From Larix kaempferi (Eukaryota > Streptophyta > Pinopsida > Pinales > Pinaceae): a stretch of DNA of 64,000 nucleotides. The first letter of the stretch is position 1. Every line of letters starts with the position of its first letter. Below, piece after piece: positions 24,001 to 34,295 of this stretch. The position numbers and the translations under genes are program-made. The stretch lies in NCBI GenBank assembly GCA_027924585.1, contig BSBM01000191.1, positions 2,046,001 to 2,110,000 of the forward strand. Direction: 5' to 3'. The notes under the pieces are model-generated. The model worked only from the letters and a program-made list of their open reading frames with translations, ran no database searches and was not told the origin of the DNA.

Positions 24001-25165
24001 ACATCACGCCAAGTACTACCTCATAGTCAACGATACCCTTTATCGACGTGGTGTCGACACTGTTCTTCGACGTTGTTTGACTTTAGATGAAGCGGAACGC
24101 GTTCTTAATGGCTGCCACGCTGGAGCATGTGGTGGTCATCTCTCTGGGATGGCTACAGCCCAGAAGATACTGCGAGCGGGATATTTCTGGCCCTCAATTT
24201 TCAAAGACTGCATTGAAAAGGTTAAGATATGTCCACCCTGTCAATTCTTTCATAATAAGACATGCTCGCATCCTGCTCCACTCCATCCTGTTATTGCCGT
24301 CGGCCTCTTTTCCAAATGGGGCATAGATTTCATGCACTGTAAGCCCACTTCAGCCGGGGGGCATAGCTATGTCATAGTAGTTGTTGACTATTTCACAAAA
24401 TGGGATGAAGCGATGCCTACTTATGCTGAAGATGGAAAAACAACAGCACAATTCATATTCAATCACATTATAGCTAGGTTTGGTGTCCCATAATCCATTG
24501 TGACCGATCATGGCTCCCACTTTAGGAACCATATGATTGAGGAATTGAGTGCCAAGTTGGGTTTTTGCCATGAAAACTCAACCCCATACTACCCACAAGC
24601 TAATGGCCAAGTTGAAGCCATTAACAAAGTTCTGAAACGAATGATTCAGCGTATTGTGGGTACTCATAAGTCCAACTGGCACTCAACTTTGTTTTCGGCA
24701 CTATGGGCATACCGAACCTCAGTAAAAAGTGCTACTGGGTTTACACCATTCCAACTGGTGTATGGCCTAGAAGCCATTTTATCGATTAAATGTGAAATTC
24801 CATCACTTAAGATAGCCATAGAGATACTTCCCCACATCACTTTCGAAGAGGAATGGTTTCTATACCTAGCCAAGCTAGATGAAACCCGCCGCGACGCTGC
24901 TTTAGCCAACGAAGCTCATAAAAAACGCGTCAAAGCACAGTATGAAAAATCCGTTCAACCTCGGGTTTTCAATGAAGGTGACCTCGTACTCACATATGAT
25001 CAAATGCACAATAAACTTGGAAAAGGAAAGCTAGAATCTATGTGGTACGGCCCCTTTGTTGTAAAACGTGTCTTGGAGAAAGGAGCCTATGAACTCGTCG
25101 ATTGTGACGGCACACCATTGGCACGGCCCTGCAATGGGCTGTACCTCAAACGCTTCTACACGTAG
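24001..25165 (+). pseudogene. Integrase of the Tat-type element
   Basis: Same frame. Zinc-binding domain HAGACGGHLSG ... ICPPCQFF (HHCC). Catalytic core with all three acidic residues visible: GIDFMH (Asp), SIVTDHGSHF (Asp) and GQVEAINKVL (Glu). The C-terminal GPF/Y module reads YGPFVVKRV and ends LYLKRFYT before the TAG at 25163. One premature TAA at 24491 falls where Gln is expected (before SIVTDHG). Domain order and length are normal for a plant Ty3/gypsy integrase. Confidence 0.92.
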
Positions 25166-25288
25166 GGTTATCCTGCATGAGATACTCTTTGTACATAATG
25201 TACCTAGCTTGTTTTCACTTGTCTTTTTGGTGTGCACACACGAACCTCATGTATCCATTCTTACCTTGAATTGTGATTTTATGCGCAG

Positions 25289-25702
25289 ATGTCTGCCTAC
25301 TTCAGATTCGCCGACGGTGCGAGCCGACATACCCGGAACCTCGCTTCCGCAGCATGGGTAATCTATTCTCCCACTGGCGAGTTGCTATCTTCAGGAGCCA
25401 ATTGTTTGGGTCCCGCAACCAACAATATCGCAGAGTACCAAGCAGTCATCGGACTCTTTACGGAGGTTGCTTCCCTTGGAATTGACTCCCTATCAGTCTT
25501 TTTAGACTCCCAACTCGTGGTTTCTCATCTGAATCGTGTTTACACAGTTCACGATCCTATCCTACTTCGTTTATTTCGAAGGGTACACCTCTTGGAACGA
25601 TCTTTTAATTTTATTTCATATCAACACATACAAAGGGAATTCAATTGTATAGCTGATTCATTAGCTAATTACATTTTGGATTGGCATCTTGCCCATACAT
25701 AA
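25289..25702 (+). CDS. Archaeal-type RNase H (aRNH), open frame after integrase
   Basis: A 137-codon open frame starting MSAYFRFADGASR. The four catalytic acids can be placed: Asp in FADG, Glu in NNIAEYQAVIGL, Asp in FLDSQLVVSHL and Asp in CIADSLANYI. The fold order matches an aRNH/RNase HI-like domain, and this is the second RNase H of the element. It is in the same frame as pol but separated from the integrase stop by 123 bp that contains several stops, a T-rich tract and a CAG directly before the ATG. This is the only enzyme-like frame in the Tat-type element with no internal stop. It could be a separate ORF or a spliced extension of pol. Confidence 0.85.
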   Translation: MSAYFRFADGASRHTRNLASAAWVIYSPTGELLSSGANCLGPATNNIAEYQAVIGLFTEVASLGIDSLSVFLDSQLVVSHLNRVYTVHDPILLRLFRRVHLLERSFNFISYQHIQREFNCIADSLANYILDWHLAHT

Positions 25703-25912
25703 AAACACATCATAAAATAAACACACAAGTCATTGTAAATAAATAGGTCATAAAAGTAGGTCCATATATATATCACTGTATATAAAAGTGTTTTTTTCAA
25801 ATACATGAAGTTTGTGTTTTAAAGACAAAATTTGGGACCTACTCCCATACAAAATTTGGCTCTTAAAAGCCTACATATCGTATACATGCCGCAAAAAGAT
25901 AAAAGCTACCAT
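25703..25912. other. AT-rich spacer after aRNH
   Basis: Short AT-rich DNA between the end of aRNH and the 3' end of the antisense coding relic. The two coding regions are therefore convergent. No gene seen. Confidence 0.5.
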
Positions 25913-27241
25913 CTAAGGAGATATGGGAGATCTATCATGTTCCTCCTCAGATTCCTCACGCTGCTGGTGATAACACACTATAGCTCGAGCCACCCTACGG
26001 AGGATTCGACCAATACGCCTAGGCACACCTACGGTATGCCGCTGGAGATGCAAAGGGATGTCGTCCATCCTCATAGCAGGGACACCGTGGGTTAAACCCT
26101 GTAGGTTCCTCTCTATCTCCTTGACCCCTCCCGCCTCATCCTCGTCTTCTCCCTCGTCCGGAGCGGCTCAGTGATCAACACCACCTCGGCGTAACGGCAA
26201 GTACCCTGCCGGTCTCTGTGGTCCACGATCTACGACATGCACACGTATATATATTAAAGTCTTTTACACATTCTAAAAAATAATAAAAATTATATATTCA
26301 AAAAAAAAAAAAACATTTATGAAGGTCATACTCGAATTGTCCCAATCCTCATCTTCCGGCAGTGCCAAGTCTATGTCCTCACGAAAGTCTACCCCTGCAT
26401 AAGGGTAGTCGTCGATCATCACAATCTGTTCCTCGAGCCACGAGAATAAATCCTCACCAAAAGCCAAACGCTGCGACCCTCCAAGTCGTCCTACATACTC
26501 GCTCCATCGAGCCATCCATGGCTCGGTGGGTGGACGTGGGGGCATGGTCAGCTGTGGACGCAACAACGTCACCCTCGCCAAGAAGAAGGTGACCAAGATG
26601 CTCCCTTACCCAAATTTAGAGTTCTCTCCAAGCCTACACTTGTTCACTTGCTCTTTGAGGTTGGTCAATACTGCCTCACACCAGTTGAATACTGTTCGTG
26701 CCATGCAATCCACTGTAAGATTCATCTGTGTACGGGATGCCTGATGGGGACCCGTACTCCCTGCTGCACATGTGATGGTGAACAACATGGTTTTTAAAGG
26801 AAGTTCTACAATGTCCTTAATGACCACCTTGCCGCTTTTCTTCCCCGAACCTTGACGAAAATAACGAGCAATTAAAGCATCAGTGCTCGCCTTCGAGGCT
26901 GTGAACCCAGTAAAACTCACCCGGGCTTCTCTTTTCGAGAGGCCCGTGAGGAAATAAATGTCCTTGAGTTCAATCTCGAGGGTGTGTTCTCCCACTTAGA
27001 AAGCTTGACGGTCGAGGTCCCACATTTGAATAATATGGGTGAGAAGTTTTGCCTGCTTACGGATACCTTTGGTCTTGAAGAATTTCAACAAACCACATTC
27101 CCGCAATGCAGTTAAGGTCTCTTGGTCATCTTCGGCCAACAAATCATCCGCTTCCAATTGAACATTTTGCTCTCTTTCTTTCCAATTGACCATTTTGCTC
27201 CAAAAAAATTGCAGGCACCTGCAAAAGGTTATAGGAAACAT
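25913..27241 (-). pseudogene. Antisense ORF of the Tat-type element, apparently spliced
   Basis: On the minus strand a coding frame runs from 27241 (Met at MVNWKERE about 15 codons in) to about 26330 without frameshift, broken only by a TAA at 26996-26998 and a TAA near 26606; both sit where Gln would restore the reading. Visible segments: LTALRECGLLKFF, LLTHIIQMWDLDRQAF, VGEHTLEIELKDIYFLTGLS, then a basic loop, VFNWCEAVLTNLKEQV and an acidic end. An AT-rich gap (about 26236-26330) with GT and AG at its edges looks like an intron. A second exon, about 26235-25913, reads acidic, then LQGLTHGVPAMRMDDIPLHL, RRIGRILRRVARAIV, and ends in TAG. The EIELKDIYFLTGL wording recalls plant mobile-domain proteins, but I cannot confirm the family. 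Antisense extra ORFs between pol and the 3' LTR are known in Tat/Grande-type elements. Confidence 0.6.
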
Positions 27242-27299
27242 TCATTAACCATTTAACAACTTGATCTCAGCTAAAAACTGGAGAAAAATCAATATTTTC

Positions 27300-27445
27300 A
27301 TCTTAAAAATCGCCACTATCGCGCCTGGGGGCAACGCGGCTACGCGGTACTACACAGTACCGTGCCCCTGTTTAACCCTACAACACGGTACCGTTACATA
27401 GTAACGCGTTTCCCAATACGGCTCCCACGCGGTACTGTGGATAGC
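27300..27445. repeat. Cluster of CGCGGTAC/GTACCG motifs upstream of the antisense ORF
   Basis: Several copies of ACGCGGTACT, CAGTACCGTG, ACACGGTACCG and CACGCGGTACTG lie within about 145 bp. The same motif is clustered in both LTRs and in the leader of this element. It lies just 5' of the antisense frame. Confidence 0.7.
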
Positions 27446-29624
27446 GAAATTTTCCCATTAGGGCCTTCCCAAAAATTAACTTATCCTTACTGAAATCAAG
27501 TTATTCATATATGAAATGAAAGAGGGGCTTGAAAGCTCTTACCTAACGCAGACGGTTCTTGAAACGGTGCTTCGGATCTCCAGATATGAACTCTTGAAGT
27601 TTTTGCTCCTCAATAGGTAAAATCTCCTCTTTTGGCAAATGCACAAGTGAAATGGTAACTTTCCATATTTACCTATTCCTTATATAACTTTTTCACTTAT
27701 TTTTTTTTACTCATTATTTTATCTGGTTAAATTAAAACCCATTTCACATTACTAATATCTGGTTCCATGAGCATTTGTTGACAGGGTCTCCTTTAAAAAT
27801 GTTCACACTGGCGTTCATTTATTATTTGACCTTCATTTCGAGCCTACTTTATCTTTTTCGTGCTCTGGATTAAAACTTGAAAAAGATTCCAGCGCTTTTA
27901 CACCCGTGTCATGCTTGTCAAACTTAAGTAAACGGTGTCGAGCTTAGTCAGCTTTACTCATGCTCGTTAAACGATGAGTAAAGTATTCTCCTGGTTGTAT
28001 TTTATTCTTTTTTTGGACCAGAATAATTAAAAATTACGAAAAAGACCATTGGAGTCCATAGTTAAGCTCTTTTCAGACTCCCTAAAATTGAAAAGATTAC
28101 CAAGTGATCTTGTCTCTTTCACACTTGTAAAAGTATTTGAAAGGTCGTCTATTCGGCGATAGGTTACCCCTTTTTCGGCCCGTCTAGACTATTTACGAGA
28201 AAGGTATACCTCGGTCAATTTTTGGTTGGGAGATTTCTCTCGAGAATTGTTTTACACTTTTTCAGGATCGAGGGACTAAATTTACGAAAAGGTACATTTT
28301 GGAGCCTTCTTTAAGTTTTTCAGGCTCTCTAAATGTGAAAAACTACCGAGTTTTCCTTCCTTGGACTCGCTAAAATTTGACATCGAAGGACCCACTTTGG
28401 GACGAACCCCTCCTTTCTCAGGTTCGTAAAACATGTGAGATTGGACTCATCTATGAGATGAGCTATACCGAGCATCTGTTATCCTCTTCAAGCTCGAAAA
28501 ACAGCAAAGAGATACTCGTCTATCATGTCGAGGGGAAAATGGGAAACAACTCGAGTTTATTTTGTTGGCAGCTTGTCAGTCGTCACCTTTGAACATGGCA
28601 TGCGTCTGTCCCTTGTCTATTTTGGGTATCTATTTTCGCTGAGTTATGGTCATCATCCTGAGTCGCCTCTCTGGCCACGGGCCTACTCGTTCGGTATCTA
28701 TCCTCTACTATCAATAATCCCTGCTGCCAAGTCCTTTTACATGCCATTATATGTTCAAAGGGTTGCATTGTTAAGAGTCATTCATTGTGTTAGACCTCTG
28801 TTGTGTCAGTACATGTTCTATCGTTTCATTGTCATATACTATCTTTTCGTTCCGATTTCGTGTCGATGATGTGGGAATCATTATGGGCCACCTTCGACGA
28901 GTCTATTCCCGTCGACGCCAAATCACTATCCGGGAATTGGACTTAGGAATCAATCATTAGTACCTTGGTACCTGCATGCCTCAATGGCAGGTTTCCTCGT
29001 GTTCAACAATAGGTTTATATCATTGACCTCTGATCGAATGATCTCTCAAATGCTCGACATCAACTCATTCATTCGCATTTCGTTGATATGTACTATAGAT
29101 ACCTTGGGGATCATCATCATCATTGGTGATTTCCCTCGCATTTGTTAACGGTTCACATCATTGACCGGTAATCAAATGGTTTCTACCATGTTCGACTTCA
29201 ACACCTTGTAATCACATGGCTAGATTCGTATCATTTGCGATTGAATAGAAGACCCTGGGCACACCTTTGTATCCTGATTGTGTCCAGGTTGCGATGGAGA
29301 TGTCCTTTGTATTGTCACACAGATCCACTTTTGTATTAGTTGTGGCTGTATCATTACTGTCTCATGGATCTACGCTTGTTCATAGTAGCCATGATTTGTC
29401 TACAGTCTATATCATCTCAGTACTCATGGATCTGCAATGTATTGGTCAACAACCATGCTTTGAGTCAATTGTTTTCAAGCATGGGAATGCCCGCCTCGAT
29501 GGTATATCTGACCTTTTTGTTTTTGTTTCAGCTCCTTGTTGCTCTCCTCGATGCTATCTCCGCATAGTATTTGTAAAGTCTTTCGGCCATCAGTCACTTC
29601 TGACCTCACACTTTAGTGGGCATC
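27446..29624. other. 3' non-coding region of the Tat-type element
   Basis: No plus-strand gene is supported. On the minus strand about 27545-27660 reads a coding-like segment (VHLPKEEILPIEEQKLQEF) ending at TAG then GTAAGAG, which could be an upstream exon of the antisense ORF. The rest is unassigned. The bases before the right LTR (TTTAGTGGG) make only a weak polypurine tract. Confidence 0.45.
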
Positions 29625-30566
29625 TGTTATACCTCCATATTTCACAATGTCGCATCTTCACCATAAAAATAGTTGACGACACTTCCCCTACTGCTTAAAA
29701 CACCCAGAAGAGAAAAATGATGAATGATCCTTGAAAATAAACCTATCTTGTCGAGAATCAACCCAGCCGAGACTTCATATACCTACACTACCGCGCCTTG
29801 CTCCAACTTAGGTGCGCGGTAGTCCCCACTACCGTGCTATGCTCTTTCTTTGCCACGCGGTACTACCGCGCTATGCTCAGTTTAAGGCTCGTGGGATCTT
29901 GATTTTCGAGAGATTTTTTAGGATTGGTATCCTTGATTCAATCCTAACTCACCTTCTCAGATTAGTGGGCCTGATCCACTAAACATTCCCAAGATCCATT
30001 CTTCTCTCTTGATGGTTAACCCTACTACACACTATAAGAGAGAGGCATTCCATGAGCAAAGGGAGGACTCTTGGAGACATCAAACTTATGATCTTGAATC
30101 TTTGTGGAGATAGCTAGAGGAGAAAGCACTTGGAGCTGGGAGTTGGCTTGGATATCAAGCAACCATTGTAAGTGACTTCAAGTTGGTAATAAAGTATAAC
30201 TTGTCTTGTTTCCCAAATCATGTATGTTGATCTTGTTTCAATCATATGATTTGTATCTTTTACAGATTTAGATCCTAACTCGTATTTCAAGTTGCTAGAG
30301 AATTGTATGTGCTTGTCTCTTGGTTCTATTCTGACAGGTTCATTCGCGAGGACTTGGAGATTGAGGCGACCATTAGGACGAGCAATTGGATCAAAGGTCA
30401 GTTAGATCTCTTCCATTTCTTTCAGCAATACAGTCTTGAGATGTTTGTTTAGATGTAGGAATTCAAGGTAGCATTTGTTATCTTTTTGTCTTAGTTTAGA
30501 GTCAGTTAAAGTCTACTTTAACCTAAAAGAATTTCTACCTATCCGTAGGGAGAAATTTCTACAACA
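29625..30566 (+). mobile_element. Right (3') LTR of the Tat-type element, 942 bp
   Basis: Direct copy of 14893-15869, lacking one 35-bp segment. It preserves the TATA-like box, the GT-AG candidate intron and the CGCGGTA motifs; here one of them is a perfect inverted repeat CGCGGTA-C-TACCGCG. It ends CTACAACA at 30566, directly before GCAGT. Confidence 0.95.
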
Positions 30567-30571
30567 GCAGT
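30567..30571 (+). repeat. Target-site duplication, right copy (GCAGT)
   Basis: Matches 14888-14892 exactly. Confidence 0.92.
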
Positions 30572-30993
30572 GCCGGTGAAGGATTGCTCAACTACGACGA
30601 CAGCAAGATTCCTCTTCGACAATGTGGTCACCAGGTTCAGGTGCCCAAAAATACTACTGAGTGACCAAGGGACTCATTTTTTTAATCAGACAATCGCATC
30701 AATGACAGAGGAATTTCAAATACAACACAGAAAGAGAACCCCTTACCATTCGCAAGCAAACATAACAGTGGAGGCATTTAACAAAATCCTGGAGCATGCG
30801 CTCACGAAGGTATGCAACACGAATCGGGACGATTGGGATTTGAATATCCCTGCGATACTTTGGGAGTATCACACAACTTGTAAACGTTTGACTGCCAAGA
30901 CAACGTTCAATATCGTTTACAGGCAGGAAGCCGTAATGCCGATGGAGTATATTGTCCCCAGGTCGCAGCGAATATCCCCTGTCGCAAATATCC
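30572..30993 (+). pseudogene. Integrase C-terminal half of the outer Ty3 element
   Basis: Resumes the integrase interrupted at 14892. Open frame 30570-31001 reads [18 protein letters not shown], then LLSDQGTHF (second core Asp), [19 protein letters not shown] (catalytic Glu), [11 protein letters not shown] and [11 protein letters not shown]. The GPF/Y end and the 3' LTR are absent; the element ends abruptly near 30990, where a minus-strand gag begins. It belongs with 14303-14892, as shown by the shared duplication and the continuous integrase order. Confidence 0.88.
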
Positions 30994-31187
30994 CTTGTTA
31001 GGGTTCTCTTGTCTTGATTGTTTGAATTTTTCCTCAATAAGTTTTGCTTTGCGCCTATCTTTATCCAAATTGGACACGTTATGTAATTCTAATTCGTCTC
31101 TTATGTATGGTTTAATACCAGAGATGTATGTCTGGAGTCACTGACCCTCTGTTAATTCTGGCACGCGCGTCGCTAATGCTTCCCATG
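30994..31187 (-). pseudogene. gag C-terminal fragment of a third LTR element
   Basis: Read on the minus strand: ALATRVPELTEGQ, then LQTYISGIKPYIRDELELHN and DKDRRKAKLIEEKF, a typical end of a retrotransposon gag capsid domain. It is cut from its N-terminal part (34296-35076) by the insertion at 31188-34290. One stop follows GQ, at a position where Gln or Tyr would be expected. Confidence 0.7.
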
Positions 31188-34100
31188 TGTTAGCACCTAG
31201 TTTTTCTGCATGAGTAGTAAGGCATGGGGGATAAAAATCTTGAAAAATCCCCTGGAGAAAGCCTAAATTCCCTTTATTTTTCATAGCTAGGTGCTAAAGT
31301 AGGAGAAAGAATTGTTTTGGGGGATACTAAGTACAAGAAAACCAAAGAAAAAGGGTTAAATGCGACCAAAATGATAAAAAAATAAGCCAAAAAGCATAGT
31401 CCGAAAGCAAAGAATTGAAATGGTTAAAGATCGGGCAAATCACACTGTCGATTATGCGCGTGAGGAGATCAACGGCTGTCGTTGATTGTCACATGGCCAA
31501 GCTGCGCAGGGAATAGGGGCGCGGGTGGTTGCGATGGGGAAAACCAGAGGCTACATGTCGCATACAGGGATTATCGCAAGTTGGAAAGGTGGTATGCAAA
31601 AGTAGCTCACAGGGATGCGATACCGCCTTTGGCAGAAAGGTAAGTTGCAGGCCACGTGGACGGCCAAGGTGAGCCAAGGAAGATCCTGCGGATAAAGGGT
31701 AAAGGTTCCAAAGAGGCGTAAGTGCAATGCGACAAAAGAACGATCCATATTTCCCTATGATAGCTCGATGGTTCACGGTGACCGTCACACAAGGGAGATG
31801 CACGACGGTTAGAGGAGGTGGTGGTCGCGATGAAAGAAACCACTGGACAGATGTCAGCACTAGGGCTCATCGCGAGGAGGATAAGTGGTAACGAAAACTA
31901 CTTTAGAACCTCATGACACCACTAGGTTGATATATGGTGCTAATAAATGGGCGACGTAGATTGACGCAAAGAGAGATCATCCGACGACAGATGTGGAAGG
32001 GGTGTCAAATCAGTAAAAGGGGGATTAGATCTAACGGCCAAGATCAACGCACGAGAGATCAACGAATGGAAATGGTCGGCAGTTGGCAAAGAAGACAAAA
32101 GTTTAAAGAAAAAAGGGTTATATATATATATATAAAGATGCACATGCAGAGTTGACATTTGTGCCTTGGATCTGTCGAAGTTGAAAACCTCCAGGCGTGC
32201 GGAAGACGAAGAAGGCGATAGAAGGATCGTTCTCAGAGCTTTTCAGTAACAGGTAGGGTCTTATAACCACTACCGTTTGTAGTTCAAACCTGTATATATC
32301 AGAAAAATGGAGGACGAACCATTTTCTAGCAGCACTAGGGTTAGGGTTGCTCTGGAATACAGGGATTTTGATGCATATGATATAGAGGTTCGACTGACTA
32401 TACCTGGAATTAAGAGAATAATGGGGGTTTACTAGAATGAGGGTTTAGACATGCGTAGAGGGTTTTAGTCACCTTTTGTCCCTTGTTGCATTAACCAAAT
32501 TATGCTTTCCTCCGAGTCTGAGGGTTTCTTCCAGGAGTCTGATTCACTGCACATAGGCGGTTTTCTCCCTAAAAAACCGCCAAACCTCTTCGACCACCTA
32601 TGTTAAACCTAAGACAGAGGGTAGAGAATCCAGAGCAACAAGTGATAAAGGTGCGGAATCAATTGAGAATGGAGATAAGATCTATGGTGTGGTTTCAAAC
32701 GTGTGGATAGACGACTTAAATGTATTTTTACTGCCACCAACATGATTACACATAAGACGGGGGCCAACTTAGCGCAGTCGTATGCATTTTCACATACCCA
32801 AAAATCCTGGCTAAGCATGTCTCACATCAGCTCGAGCCTTAGACATCATTGTTGCTTGATTGGAATATTTGGTCAGGTCATCATGGCGAAGGTGATCGCC
32901 CGTAGCTGCCGTCATCGTCACGACCATTATAGACATGGTACCTCGATCCCTTGTTGGAAATCAGTGCATGGGAAAGGTGGTGCACCTGGAAGCCCAGGAA
33001 TCTTTCAGTTAGATTTTGGTCATGGAGAAAGAGTAGAGATCCGAAGTGGTCTTTATGCCCGAACAGGCATGGTATGAGGTGGAGGAAGAACACGCTCCTT
33101 CATCTCCTGTGGTATTCGACCACGTGGAAGCCAACACCACCAACGAAGATGAAGAGCACGAGGAGCGACCGGTGTGCAGAAGGGTTCGACGTCGGAAGAA
33201 GAAAGAGAACCCTGAAGATAAGCGAGACACCCACCAAGACACGGAGATTCTCAGATATTTTGTAATCTCCACTGAAGACGCGACACCTCCCCCTCCAACA
33301 GAGGAATCGCAGGCGGACAACTCTTTGAAAATAGAGAATTTCTTTAATCCGTAGGGCCAATTAAAGACTCAAGAGTAAGGTGGTGCCCTGCTCGTACTGT
33401 TCCTGTTTCCCGTCTTAATCAATCTGTTTTGAGCTTGACACGTATGTAATGATTCCAAATTTTGAATTTGTCAAGGTGGAAGCATATTTTTAACTGTTTT
33501 TTGATGATCAACTCGAGGCTAAAAGCCTATAAATATCATTGTAATAGAGAAGCAAAGGGTTGGAAAATAATTTTGGTTAAGGCTTAGGAATCAAGCTCTA
33601 TTTTGAGACTTTTATATTAATACAATGTGCAGTGCCTATGGCAGACCATTTGGCAGAGATTCATGTGTTGCTTTAACTTGTAGTCTGCTTTTTCTCTCTT
33701 CTCTATGTGCTCGTGCTTACTATTATACATTTACATTATGTTTTCCCTTTCATATTTGAGATCAGCGTATAATAGCTTAGAATTCTCGGAAACAAGCTCT
33801 GGTTATTATCTCAGATGTTCACTCAATATTGCTATTAAAGTTGATATCGAATTCATCTTTGCTGGATGTTCGTATCAATGGTCTGTTCTTACTTTCTTCT
33901 TTTACCACCAGAAAATAGCATTACGACGGCAAGAGGGTGGCTGCCTTACCTCTGTTTTAATAGTCCGCACTACAACAATCCTATCTGATTTATGTGTAAC
34001 ACCTTGAATCCATCACCCAATGTTTTTCCTTATGATTATCCCGCCAACACCTCTATACAATTTATCCCTTTAGAAATCTGACCTTCTGTGTATGATTTGA

Positions 34101-34290
34101 ATGTATATCTTGAGTTATAAGAATCTTGTTTGTATGCCGTTGTCAAATCTGTGATTATTTTCAGTTTTCTTAAGTTTAAGAGAGATCCCTCTTTGACTGG
34201 GTCGGGTCAGTAGCACTAGTCCAAAGTGGTTTGTGTTTACCCCTTAGCGACCTTCTCCCACAACCTAGGGGGTCATTTTGGGTGCTAACA
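31188..34290 (+). mobile_element. 3.1-kb TG...CA insertion, most likely a long solo LTR
   Basis: Starts TGTTAGCACC and ends GGTGCTAACA, perfect 10-bp inverted ends, flanked on both sides by CCATG (31183-31187 and 34291-34295). It interrupts the minus-strand gag. TATA-like CCTATAAATATC is at about 33525, followed by T-rich transcript-end-like sequence, which fits a plus-oriented LTR with a U3 of about 2.3 kb. No gag or pol and no internal pair of LTRs was found, so a solo LTR formed by recombination is the simplest reading. A frame of 102 codons at 33046-33354 (acidic, then RRVRRRKKKE, then acidic) lies in the U3. A non-autonomous element with the same ends remains possible. Confidence 0.75.
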
Positions 34291-34295
34291 CCATG

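Larger units (their letters stand above)
14893..30566 (+). mobile_element. Complete nested Tat-lineage Ty3/gypsy element (15.7 kb)
   Basis: Bounded by two direct LTRs (14893-15869 and 29625-30566), both starting TGTTATACC and ending CTACAACA, flanked by GCAGT duplications. Contents in order: tRNA primer site, 1.8-kb leader, long gag with Pro-rich N-terminus, protease, RT, RNase H, integrase, a separate archaeal-type RNase H (aRNH), and a 3.9-kb 3' region with an antisense coding relic. The extra RNase H, the Arg-tRNA-like primer site and the large non-coding or antisense 3' region together point to the plant Tat group (relatives of Ogre and Grande). All pol pieces from 19757 to 25702 lie in one reading frame, broken only by point stops, so the copy is structurally full but inactive. 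Confidence 0.9.

Noticed and set aside
27446-29624. Possible envelope-like gene between pol and the 3' LTR on the plus strand
   Set aside because: No long plus-strand frame, signal peptide or membrane pattern was found; the coding signal in the 3' region is antisense.
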